Assembly (NCBI GenBank): GCA_942491735.1
Contig: CALOCN010000014.1
Location: 186,001 to 250,000, forward strand
DNA from: CALOCN01 sp942491735
Lineage (GTDB): Bacteria; Eisenbacteria; RBG-16-71-46; JABDJR01
Direction of reading: 5' to 3'
DNA length: 64,000 nt
Shown here one piece after another: positions 7,642 through 15,851 of this stretch. The translations under genes were made by a program, and so were the position numbers. Under the pieces are notes generated by a model that did no database searches, was not told the DNA's origin, and was given only the letters and a program-made list of their open reading frames with translations. Each line of letters starts with the position of its first letter. The stretch's first letter is position 1.

Positions 7642-8878
7642 GGCAACACTGACGATCGAAGCGGGGACCCTGGTCGAGATTGATACTCTCGACGCGGCCC
7701 CCGGAGACAGCCTTCTCAACGCGGACTCGACCACTGTGGCCCTTGTGATTGAGGGTGCGCTGAAGGTTAATGGAGCGTCGGGGAGCGAAGTTGCTTTCCG
7801 TTCACTTGATCCAAACGCCGGCTTTGATGAGTGGGCCGGGATTAGTCTTCAAGGAGCGCCGGATACACTCCGCTGGGCAAGCATTGAGAACGCAGAGACA
7901 GCGATCTATGTGTCCAAGGACTCCATGCTGGTATCGAATTGCACGATCACTAACTCGTCGATTGGAGTGGATGGATTCCCGGGGCACGTGACGATCGACT
8001 CCTGCACCGTTGATCTGCGGGGCGGTACTCTGACTCAAGGGGTCACGATACACACGGGGACGGGAGGGGAGAGCGATACTGACAGGTACATCACTGACAC
8101 GACAGTGCTGGGGGATGACGAGACTTCTGTTGGTATCAAACTTGCGAAAGCTGGCACTATCTCGGGGTGCGTGATCGACTCCCTTAGTGACGGTACGGGG
8201 ATTGATGTTCTAACGAACAACAGCCCTCAACTGGTTGATGGTGGGACCAAGGTGCGTGCATCAAAGATTGGCATCAAGGCCAGGGTCAACAACAACCTGT
8301 TCGTTAGAGACTCCGAGTTGAGCAACAACGAGACTGGTGTGCGAGTTGTTGGGAACAACAATGACCCCGATCTTGGAACAGTAGCGGATCCGGGGGGTTC
8401 AAATATTCTCGGGTCGGTGCTCTACCATGTTCACAAGGATACTCTGGGCGCCGGAACAACGTACGCCCAAAGGAACTATTGGGGCGTGGTGCCCCCGCCG
8501 GACAGCTTGTTTCTTGGGAGCGTTGTCTACACGCCATTTGATAGCACTTCAAACACGTTGGCCTCCTTCAGCGTCCCGTTCCAGAGGGTGCCGGCACGTC
8601 CCTTCACTCTGTCGGCGAACTATCCAAACCCATTCTCAGACGTGACTCGGATTCGGCTCAATTTGGTGGGGAATGGCGCGCACGTCGACATGCAGGTCTT
8701 TGATCTACAGGGACGACAGGTTGCGCAACTTTGGAGTGGATATCTGCTTCCAGGAAGTCACGAAGTCACCTGGACGGGGAGAAACTCGGCCGGAGCTCGG
8801 GTTGCCTCCGGTATGTACTTCATACGGGCGCGAGTTGACAATGAGATCGAGACCCGTCGTGCGTTTGTGGTCAGGTGA
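7642..8878 (+). pseudogene. 3' part of the beta-helix surface protein gene, separated by IS66
   Basis: About 411 codons continue the frame of 5047-5357. The product is a right-handed beta-helix: repeated short strands such as LVIEGALKVNGASGS, WASIENAETAIYVS and LFVRDSELSNNETGV. It ends with the FlgD-like domain (MQVFDLQGRQVAQLWSG, VASGMYFIRARVD). Beta-helix proteins of this type are secreted or surface attached and often bind or cleave glycans, but no catalytic motif stands out. Without its start and signal sequence the fragment is probably not expressed. A small exported-protein gene follows 14 bases downstream. Confidence 0.85.
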
Positions 8879-8892
8879 AGAAAGGATATCCA

Positions 8893-9426
8893 ATGAGAAA
8901 GCTTACGATTCTCGTGGTTCTTGGACTTGCGTCTGTTGGCACTGGTTCTTCAGCTGGCATGTTGGAGCTTGCGCCTAGCAATCACCTGACGATCACGAAT
9001 CCAGCGACGGAGGATTCGCGGTTGCTAGTGAAGCTCGACCTAGCAAGCATTCCTCAGGGGGCAAGAATCCAGCACGCAGAGCTTTGGATAGATGTGGCGA
9101 GCTGCACCTCCAACCACAGGGCGCTGAATGTCTCCGTTCATGAGGTCTCCCGGTCTTGGACCCGGTCCGCCAACTGGACCCAGCCCTGGGCGCGATCCGG
9201 AGGGGACTTCGATGAAGAGGTCAGAGATGCTTGGAGTGTGAGCCCGGGTCAAGATCGGCACTTCCGATTCGACGTTACCGAGACTGTCCAAGCCTGGCTG
9301 GATGGTGAGAAGACCAACCACGGTTTCCTGATCGGGGTTGATGGTGATCCGAGCGGGCGCTTCACTCGGGCGCAAGGAGCTTCCGCCCTGAAATTGCGGG
9401 TTCGTTACAAGGCTCTTACTCGGTAG
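8893..9426 (+). CDS. Secreted DNRLRE-type domain protein
   Basis: The 177-aa product starts with a clear signal peptide (MRKLTILVVLGLASVGTG). The ATG at 8893 was preferred over an upstream in-frame start because AAAGGA lies eight bases before it. The mature part has the DNRLRE pattern of a jelly-roll-like domain: LLVKLDLASIPQGARIQHAE, WTRSANWTQPW, then FDVTETVQAWLDGEKTNHGF and LKLRVRYK. Such domains are found in secreted proteins, often linked to glycan binding or surface structures. It directly follows the interrupted beta-helix gene and was probably co-transcribed with it. The function is unknown. Confidence 0.75.
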   Translation: MRKLTILVVLGLASVGTGSSAGMLELAPSNHLTITNPATEDSRLLVKLDLASIPQGARIQHAELWIDVASCTSNHRALNVSVHEVSRSWTRSANWTQPWARSGGDFDEEVRDAWSVSPGQDRHFRFDVTETVQAWLDGEKTNHGFLIGVDGDPSGRFTRAQGASALKLRVRYKALTR

Positions 9427-9453
9427 CTTCTCTCCGGTAAAGTGCAGAGAAGC
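9426..9453 (+). terminator. Hairpin after the DNRLRE gene, possible terminator
   Basis: GCTTCTCT (9426-9433) pairs perfectly with AGAGAAGC (9446-9453) around a 12-base loop just after the stop codon. There is no T-run, so it may be a weak terminator or an mRNA-stabilising structure. Confidence 0.4.
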
Positions 9454-9487
9454 AGTCGGTTGGGCGGTTAGGAGCCGTGCATGTTGT

Positions 9488-9515
9488 TTGTGATGTCTGG
9501 TTCCCGCGCTACAAT
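9488..9515 (+). promoter_or_regulatory. Putative sigma-70-like promoter for the 9568 subtilase
   Basis: TTGTGA at 9488-9493 and TACAAT at 9510-9515 are separated by 16 bases and lie about 50 bases before the start codon. The -10 box is close to the TATAAT consensus and the region is AT-richer than its surroundings. The promoter rules of this phylum are not well known. Confidence 0.35.
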
Positions 9516-9567
9516 GTAGTCGGTCTATACTGAGCTGAAACCCGACGGGGAATGAGGCAGCTTGCTC

Positions 9568-12500
9568 ATGAAGCAACGCACGTCCTGGATCGTCATCTGC
9601 GTCCTGGTCTTGTGTCTCCCCGTGGCCGGCACCGGGTCCGGTGGCTCCCCAACCCACACGCCCGGTGTTCTGAACCTGAAACTCGAGGCGACCCCCCAGG
9701 CGGGGCTGTTGCTGGCCGACCAGTTGGCCGGGCTCCGTTCCAGGAACCCAACGCTGATCGAGGCCGTCTCCGCTCGCAAGGTGTTTCGCGCCGGTAGTTC
9801 CCCCTCCAGTCTCAAGTCGACTCTTGGCCTGGACCGTTGGGTTCGTCTCGAACTTCCTCCCCATGCGGACGTTATGGAAGAAGCTCGCAAGTGGTCCCTG
9901 ATCCCCGGCGTAGAGCGGGCGGAGCCGGACTATCGTTTCCGCCCCGCTGTGGTCCCGAACGACCCTCTCTTCCCCAGCCAGTGGCACTTGGAGAACACGG
10001 GGAGCAACCCGGGCGTTCCCCCGGGGACACCGGACGCCGATATCGACGCACCGCAAGCCTGGGACATCACCACCGGCTCTGTCCTGGTCGGCAATCCGGA
10101 CCTGGGAGTCGAGTGGTTCCATGAGGATCTTGTGGACCGAATCTGGCAGAACCTGAACGAGGATGCCGATGGGGACGGGAGCGTGCTGGAGTGGGACTCG
10201 ACGCTGGTCCGCTATGTCTTTGATCCGGACGACGTGGATGGCCTCGATGGAACGGCGACCAATGGCTACACGGACAATGGCTACGCCGATGACTTCATTG
10301 GTTGGGACTTCCCTGGTGGAGACAACGACCCGTCGCCCAGCGGTGGCTACGCGCATGGGACCCTGACTGCCGGGGCGTTGATGGCGACAGGGGACAATAG
10401 CGTGGGTGTCACGGGGGTGGGCTGGGACTGTCGACTCGTGGCCACCCGCGGCGTGAGTCTGGCCACCCAGGTGGTGTACTTGGTGGACAACGGAGCGCGG
10501 GTCGTCTCGGTGAGTGTGGTTGACCAGTATTCCGGTTTGCTTCAGGACGCGCTCAGCTACGCGACGCTCCAGGGCGTGATGTTGGTCTTTGCCGCGGGGA
10601 ACGACGGGGACGAGGAGCCCAACCCCCTTTGCGACCACCCCGACGCGCTCTGTGTATCGGCCACGACGGCTCTGGATGGGTTGGCTGGGTTCAGCGACAG
10701 CGGCCCGACGCTGGATCTTGGGGCTCCCGGGACCGACATCTGGACGACGACGGTTGGGAACGGCTACACGGACGTGGGCGGGACGAGCATGGCCGCGCCA
10801 ATCGTTGCCGGGACGGTCGCGCTGGTTTTGACCGCGAACCCCGGTCTGAGCGTGGATGAAGCCGTGTCGCTGACCCAGAGCGCGGTGGACCCCATGGTGT
10901 TCCCTGGACGCTTTGGCGGGTTGGGGCGGGTGAACGCACACACAGCGGTTCTGGCGGCCCAGGCGGCTGGCGGATACGGGGCCGCACCGGTGGGGCTGAT
11001 CGACGCGGTCGCCACGCGGCAGGTGGGGTCGGCGCTCCAAGTGTGGGGCACCGTAGCAGGTACGGGGATCAGCTACGACTTGGAGTATGGGAGCGGGCTC
11101 TATCCGTCCTCATGGATTCCGATCACTCAGGGGTCCACGACGATTGACGGGCTGATCCACGCGTGGGACCTCGCCAGCGTATCGCGGGGAACGTATCAGG
11201 TGCGGCTCGTGGTGACGGACGGGTTTGGCCAGGTGGTGCGGGATGAGATACCGGTGGAGCGTGGGACGTTGTACCAGCCGACATTGTGGCCGGTGCAGAC
11301 GGGGGGAGGTATCTGTGCGTCGCCCGCCATCGAGGACGCCAACATGGATGGTGTGACCGAGGTCACCATGACCTCCGAAGACGGTCTGATTCATGCGCTT
11401 GCAGCAGATGGATCATTGTTGTGGCAATTCGACACCAATGGCGGATCGGGTATCGGTTCCCCAACGGTCGCAGACCTTGATGGCGATGCAAAGAAAGAGA
11501 CCATTGTGCAGGTTAGTACGGGTGATGTAGTAGCTCTCAGCGATGGTGGTCAGTTGATCTGGTCATACAGGCCTCCTGCCTCAGGCAAGAGAACGCCGGG
11601 AGTGGGCAACATCATGGGAGATGCCAAACTTGAGATCATCGGCACTAGTGGACGAAGAATCGCCTTCGCCATCGACGCTGATGGCAACGAGCTCTGGTCG
11701 TATCTGGACCCTCGGCACCTTCAGGCATTCACGTCTCCAGCACTGGCTGACATCGACAGCGACGGATACGATGAGGTCATAGCTGCATCCAGGTACAGCA
11801 ACGTTTTTGCATTGGACGGAGACGGAAGCCTTCTCTGGGAATACTTCACCGGCGACTGGATCGACTCGCCTCCGGCCATCGGCGACCTCACCGGTGACGG
11901 AGACTACGAAGTGGTCGTGGCCTCGACGGATACCAAAGTCTATGTCCTGAACGGCCTCGACGGGTCTTTGGAGTGGAGCTACACCACGAGCTATTGGGCG
12001 TACTACGTGGCGTTGGGGGATCTGGATGGAGACGGCGAACTGGAGATCGTGACCCGCACGTACGACGACTTGGTCTACGCACTGGACGCAGACGGAACGC
12101 TCCTTTGGACGTATCCTGCGGGTTTCACGGAGTCAGCTCCTGTCCTGGGGGACGTGGACGGAGACGGTGCCCTGGAAGTGGTCTTTGGCTCGGCAGAGGG
12201 CCAGACCTACCAGCTGCATGCGGTCAACGCTGATGGGACATCGGCCACCCACTGGCCAATGGAGCTGGAGTCCAGGCCATACACAGCCGCCATTGCCGAC
12301 CTGGACGACAACGGGGTTGTAGAAGTCCTGGTGGGCACCGAGGACGGGAAGGTTCACGCGTGGACCATGGAAACCCCGGCCACGGGAGTCCCGGGGTGGT
12401 ACGTGGAGGGGCAGAACATGCGTCGGACACGTGCTGTGGAGTCCCCGGAGACGGTGTCCGCGCCGATCCACCCGACCCCCTCCGCGTTGGCCCTGTCGGT

Positions 12501-12759
12501 GGCTCCCAGCCCGGCTCGACTTGGCGGAACCGTACAGGTTGGGTTCAGCCTGCCTCAGGACGGAGCGGTGACCTGCCAGGTGTTCGACCTCGCCGGTCGT
12601 GTTATCCGAACCTTGGTGAGCGGTTCAGGTACGGCTGGAGAGGGTCTGGTTCCCTGGGATACTACGGATGATCGAGGCCGTTCGGTCGGTCGTGGTGTCT
12701 ACTTCGTCCGGGTATCGATCGGCCACGAGTCGGCGACGCAACGCGTGGTGATTCTCTAG
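9568..12759 (+). CDS. Large secreted S8 subtilase with FG-GAP repeats and FlgD-like C-terminus
   Basis: The 1063-aa protein has a signal peptide (MKQRTSWIVICVLVLCLPVA), an inhibitor-like propeptide to about residue 125, and an S8 catalytic domain. Asp178 lies in an unusual NPDLGVEWFHEDL where most family members have V(I/L)DTGV, with His263 in YAHGTLTAGA, the oxyanion Asn345 in AAGNDG and Ser407 in GGTSMAAPIVAG. Residues ~600-930 contain seven or so FG-GAP/PQQ-like propeller blades with DxDGDG calcium-type loops (DLDGDAKKE, DIDSDGYDE, DVDGDGALE). The last ~80 residues are the FlgD-like domain. The ATG at 9568 follows GAGG at a good distance. It is a likely surface or extracellular protease. 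Confidence 0.88.
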   Translation: MKQRTSWIVICVLVLCLPVAGTGSGGSPTHTPGVLNLKLEATPQAGLLLADQLAGLRSRNPTLIEAVSARKVFRAGSSPSSLKSTLGLDRWVRLELPPHADVMEEARKWSLIPGVERAEPDYRFRPAVVPNDPLFPSQWHLENTGSNPGVPPGTPDADIDAPQAWDITTGSVLVGNPDLGVEWFHEDLVDRIWQNLNEDADGDGSVLEWDSTLVRYVFDPDDVDGLDGTATNGYTDNGYADDFIGWDFPGGDNDPSPSGGYAHGTLTAGALMATGDNSVGVTGVGWDCRLVATRGVSLATQVVYLVDNGARVVSVSVVDQYSGLLQDALSYATLQGVMLVFAAGNDGDEEPNPLCDHPDALCVSATTALDGLAGFSDSGPTLDLGAPGTDIWTTTVGNGYTDVGGTSMAAPIVAGTVALVLTANPGLSVDEAVSLTQSAVDPMVFPGRFGGLGRVNAHTAVLAAQAAGGYGAAPVGLIDAVATRQVGSALQVWGTVAGTGISYDLEYGSGLYPSSWIPITQGSTTIDGLIHAWDLASVSRGTYQVRLVVTDGFGQVVRDEIPVERGTLYQPTLWPVQTGGGICASPAIEDANMDGVTEVTMTSEDGLIHALAADGSLLWQFDTNGGSGIGSPTVADLDGDAKKETIVQVSTGDVVALSDGGQLIWSYRPPASGKRTPGVGNIMGDAKLEIIGTSGRRIAFAIDADGNELWSYLDPRHLQAFTSPALADIDSDGYDEVIAASRYSNVFALDGDGSLLWEYFTGDWIDSPPAIGDLTGDGDYEVVVASTDTKVYVLNGLDGSLEWSYTTSYWAYYVALGDLDGDGELEIVTRTYDDLVYALDADGTLLWTYPAGFTESAPVLGDVDGDGALEVVFGSAEGQTYQLHAVNADGTSATHWPMELESRPYTAAIADLDDNGVVEVLVGTEDGKVHAWTMETPATGVPGWYVEGQNMRRTRAVESPETVSAPIHPTPSALALSVAPSPARLGGTVQVGFSLPQDGAVTCQVFDLAGRVIRTLVSGSGTAGEGLVPWDTTDDRGRSVGRGVYFVRVSIGHESATQRVVIL

Positions 12760-13136
12760 ATCCGGGTGGGCGGCAGCAACTTTGCGAAACACAATCGGAT
12801 AGAGGCAGATCGCATCAAGGCGGTCCCCCAGTGGTTCACGACCAGGCGTGGCAGGTGAGATACCCGCCTTGGCCGTAACGCACGGCTGGACCCTGCGTTG
12901 CGACGGATGCGGAACCCCCCCGAAATCCAAGACGCCTGCACCACCCCCGCGACGATGCACTCGCGGCCAGGCTCCAAGGGTTGCGCGTGTTTCGGCCCTA
13001 CTTCGCGCCGCCCCCGCCGCAGGGTTCCACGTGTACCTACCGGAAATCACCATCCCCGTAAGTGCCTTGCTGCAACACGTTATACGCCCGTCCAACTGGA
13101 ACGCAGGCTCTCCCAACCTACAGGTTGCGCGTGTCC
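12760..13136. other. Intergenic region with no recognisable gene
   Basis: These 377 bases lie between a plus-strand and a minus-strand gene that converge here. Short open frames exist on both strands, but none resembles a protein family and none has a good start context. No strong terminator hairpin with a T-run was seen. Confidence 0.6.
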
Positions 13137-14129
13137 CTACTTTCTCCTCCCCCCCACCGCAACCGCCAACCCCACCAACGCCAACACGCCCCCCACCAAC
13201 TCCTGCCCGGTCACCGAAAAAACAAACACCCCTGGTAGCACTGCCGCCAGCACCAGCTTGGACACGGTGGTCAACGGCGGGTTCAGGAACACGGTCAACC
13301 CCACCGTGCTTGCCGGCAGGTGTTCCAGGAGCCAGGTCCACACCGCATACCCCAGCACGGTGCAGGGCCACGACAGATACAGCAGCGCCGCCCAGCCGGG
13401 AGCATCCAGAGACCCCAGCCGCCCGGCCGCCACTGGAACAAACGGGAGCAGGGCCACGCTTCCGATGGTCACGGCCAGGTACGTCCAGAGAAGGGGGCGC
13501 ACCGCGCCGGTAGCTGGCTTGCTGATGACCGAGTACAGCGACCAGCTCAAGGGCGCCCCGATCGTCACCAGCACCGCGATCAGGTAGAGGTCGCCGCCGG
13601 CTTCGCGACGGGACAGGGCAACCAGGCTCATTCCAGCCACCGAAATGAGAAAGCCGGCGACCCGGCGTCGGGTGAGTCGTTCTCCCAGGAACAACGCGGC
13701 CAGAACCAGCACGATCAGCGGCAACAGTGCGGTGGTGAGGGACGCGATGGGGGCGGGCACCCCGTGTTGCTGGCCATAGAAGAGCGCCAGGTTGTAGGCA
13801 GGAACGCCCAACAGCCCGCACGGCACCAGACGCTTCCAGTGTGTGCGAAGCGCGGCCAGCGACTCCCGGCGGTGCCATCCGAAACAATAGAGGGCACAGA
13901 TAGGCGCGACGGGGAGAAAGCGCGCGATGGTCAGGGTGACCCAGTCGAACCGGGCCGCCTCGCGATCCGCTCCCAACAGATAGCTGATGGCGACGAAACT
14001 GTTGCTCCAGACCAGGAACAACCCGAATGTCGCGAGACCGAGCAACCAGCCGGAAGCGGAGGCGCGGAGAGCGCCCGGGCTACTCGATGCCAACCACCTT
14101 GACCTCGAAGTTGAGGTTCTGACCGGCAA
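13137..14129 (-). CDS. EamA/DMT family membrane transporter
   Basis: The protein (up to 330 aa) has about ten hydrophobic helices arranged as two EamA repeats, the layout of drug/metabolite transporters such as RhaT or YdcZ relatives. Typical signatures are VPAYNLALFYGQQHGVPAPI and LTTALLPLIVLVLAALFLGE at the end of the first repeat, and WTWLLEHLPASTVGLTVFLN in the second. The substrate cannot be told from sequence. The longest frame overlaps the upstream FKBP gene by 50 bases, so a later start such as the TTG near 14093 is possible; either way translation is likely coupled to the isomerase gene. Confidence 0.85.
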   Translation of the reverse strand: MPVRTSTSRSRWLASSSPGALRASASGWLLGLATFGLFLVWSNSFVAISYLLGADREAARFDWVTLTIARFLPVAPICALYCFGWHRRESLAALRTHWKRLVPCGLLGVPAYNLALFYGQQHGVPAPIASLTTALLPLIVLVLAALFLGERLTRRRVAGFLISVAGMSLVALSRREAGGDLYLIAVLVTIGAPLSWSLYSVISKPATGAVRPLLWTYLAVTIGSVALLPFVPVAAGRLGSLDAPGWAALLYLSWPCTVLGYAVWTWLLEHLPASTVGLTVFLNPPLTTVSKLVLAAVLPGVFVFSVTGQELVGGVLALVGLAVAVGGRRK

Positions 14130-14499
14130 GGGGATGGTTGAAGTCGATGAGGACGTGTTCCTCGCTGACCTCGGTCACCTTGACCGGCATCTCCTCTCCC
14201 TCGGGGGTGCGGGCGATGAGGGTGGTGCCGACGACCCGGAGTTCCTCGGGGATCGAGGTCGGCTCGGTCTTCTGGAAGGCCTCCGGGTCATGGTGCCCGT
14301 AGCCCTCTTCCGGGGTCAGCTTGACCTTCTTGGTGTCCTCGAGGGCGAGGCCAACGAACACCTTTTCCAATGCGGGGAGAATCTGCCCCTCACCCTGGGT
14401 AAAGGTCAGCGGGTCTTCGCCAACGTTGCTGTCCGCCACGGTGCCGTCGTCCAGGGTCAGCGTGTACTCGATAGATACTTTCTTGCCATTCTCGATCAT
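14080..14499 (-). CDS. FKBP-type peptidyl-prolyl isomerase, SlyD-like
   Basis: The 139-aa protein matches the SlyD subgroup: an FKBP half (VSIEYTLTLDDGTVADSN, LTFTQGEGQILPALEKVFVG) is interrupted by the insert-in-flap chaperone domain (EEGYGHHDPEAFQKT to VTEVSEEHVLIDFNHPLAG) and closed by LNFEVKVVGIE. It catalyses cis-trans isomerisation of prolyl bonds and aids folding in the cytosol. The ATG at 14499 was chosen because GAGGAGA precedes it; a longer frame to 14568 has no family-like residues. The His-rich metal-binding tail of E. coli SlyD is missing, which is common outside Enterobacteria. Confidence 0.92.
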   Translation of the reverse strand: MIENGKKVSIEYTLTLDDGTVADSNVGEDPLTFTQGEGQILPALEKVFVGLALEDTKKVKLTPEEGYGHHDPEAFQKTEPTSIPEELRVVGTTLIARTPEGEEMPVKVTEVSEEHVLIDFNHPLAGQNLNFEVKVVGIE

Positions 14500-14718
14500 G
14501 AGGGTCTCCTCGAAGCTGACGACGAATTGGGAGGAAACCTTCACGCCCAAGCGCCGATCATTGCGCAAATCCGCTTAGACCCTACCGGGTCGGTGCGGCG
14601 TTCGCCACTGCCGTCTGAATGGAACAGTGGATTCACTTCGTTTCAACCCGCCCCCGCTTTGCTAAACTTCTGTTCCCCTTGGCCGGCTGATGATCCCGTT
14701 GTACTCAGGAGACCCCTC

Positions 14719-15630
14719 GTGCCCTTCATCCGGCCCATGCTGCTGCTTGCCATGCTGTGCGCTCCCCTGACGGTGGGTCTTGCCGAGACCCCCCAGGAGG
14801 AACCGCGCGAGTTCCTCGACCTCCCCTACTATCTGGACAAGGACGCGGACCCGCAAAAGCACCGGTTGGACCTGTACCTGCCGCAAGGGGTGGAAAAGGC
14901 TCCGGTACTGCTCTGGATCCACGGCGGGGCCTGGGTTACCGGGGACCGGGCCAAGGAAGTCGCCCTCGCGCGGCGCTTCGCCGAGTCCGGGATGGCGGTC
15001 GCGGTCATGAGCTATCGCCTGAGCGCGGGTACCTGGATGGATCCACAGTTGAGCGAAGGGGTGACCCACCCGGCGCATATCCAGGACGTGGCCCGGGCCT
15101 TTGCCTGGGTGCATCACTATGCCGCGGACTATGGTCTGGATCCTGAATCGGTCTTTGTCGGGGGCTATTCGGCGGGAGCGCACCTGTCCGCACTGCTGGT
15201 CATGGATCCGCGTTGGTTGGCGACGGAGGGACTGGCTCCGTCGGATGTCCGGGGGGCGATTCCCATTGCCGGCGCCTACGACCTCGATCACTACTACGCC
15301 TCGCACCTCGAGCGGAACGGCCAGGAAATGGCCGACAACCACGTGAAGGGCGTGTTCGGGTACGGGGAGACCGATCTGCGGGATGCCTCTCCCTCCACGT
15401 ATCTGGGCACCACCCGGGTCCCCATGCTGATCGTCTCGGAAACCGACACCTATGCCTACACCCGGGTGTTCGAGGACGCGGCCAAGGCCGCGAAAGTGGA
15501 CAACTACACGTTTGTCCACATCCGGGGCAAGAACCATCAGCAGCTGTATCGCAGTCTGTGCAGCGAAGTTGATGCGGTACGCGAGCAGATCCTGGAGTAC
15601 ATCCGGGCCGAAGTCTCCCGGGACAGCTGA
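14719..15630 (+). CDS. Secreted alpha/beta hydrolase (BD-FAE/esterase-like)
   Basis: The 303-aa protein begins with a signal peptide (VPFIRPMLLLAMLCAPLTVG). The GTG start is supported by AGGAG seven bases upstream. The fold shows the HGGAW oxyanion motif (LLWIHGGAWVTGD), the nucleophile elbow GGYSAGAH, an acidic residue in SETDTYAY and the catalytic histidine in GKNHQQLY. That is the triad of carboxylesterases of the BD-FAE/kynurenine formamidase type. The substrate is unknown; periplasmic or extracellular ester cleavage is likely. The gene stands alone between a divergent FKBP operon and the metalloprotease. Confidence 0.88.
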   Translation: MPFIRPMLLLAMLCAPLTVGLAETPQEEPREFLDLPYYLDKDADPQKHRLDLYLPQGVEKAPVLLWIHGGAWVTGDRAKEVALARRFAESGMAVAVMSYRLSAGTWMDPQLSEGVTHPAHIQDVARAFAWVHHYAADYGLDPESVFVGGYSAGAHLSALLVMDPRWLATEGLAPSDVRGAIPIAGAYDLDHYYASHLERNGQEMADNHVKGVFGYGETDLRDASPSTYLGTTRVPMLIVSETDTYAYTRVFEDAAKAAKVDNYTFVHIRGKNHQQLYRSLCSEVDAVREQILEYIRAEVSRDS

Positions 15631-15794
15631 CTCCAGTCGCCTTTTTTCCGTTCGGATCCCCGGACCCACTCGTTTGGAAGGCGGGTTCACGACGGGCAGG
15701 AGGATGACCCTTCGCCCGCGGGGCTCCTTGCGGTTAGGATTGCGTTGCGCGATTCGGGAATGACCGGGCGGACATCCCGCGATCGTGCATCCGA

Positions 15795-15820
15795 GGGCGC
15801 CCCCTGGACGGGGGGCGCCC
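15795..15820 (+). promoter_or_regulatory. Perfect GC hairpin in the leader of the metalloprotease gene
   Basis: GGGCGCCCCC (15795-15804) pairs with GGGGGCGCCC (15811-15820) around a 6-base loop. It ends 31 bases before the ATG at 15852 and lacks a T-run. It may end upstream transcription or structure the 5' leader. A similar perfect hairpin precedes the gene at 51909. Confidence 0.45.
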
Positions 15821-15851
15821 CTTTACCGTCCCCACCGCGAGTGAGACCCCC

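Noticed and set aside
9040..11040. 666-codon open frame on the minus strand
   Set aside because: It lies antisense to the large subtilase, has a composition (G, R, H, P, Q rich) typical of shadow frames in GC-rich genes, and no family motif.
12760..13136. Possible small RNA or gene in the convergent gap
   Set aside because: No consistent hairpin-plus-T-run, no conserved motif and no plausible start codon context could be identified.
13987..15630. 547-codon frame beginning upstream of the esterase
   Set aside because: The first ~240 codons are antisense to the EamA and FKBP genes and are not protein-like; the esterase starts at GTG 14719 with a good ribosome-binding site and signal peptide.
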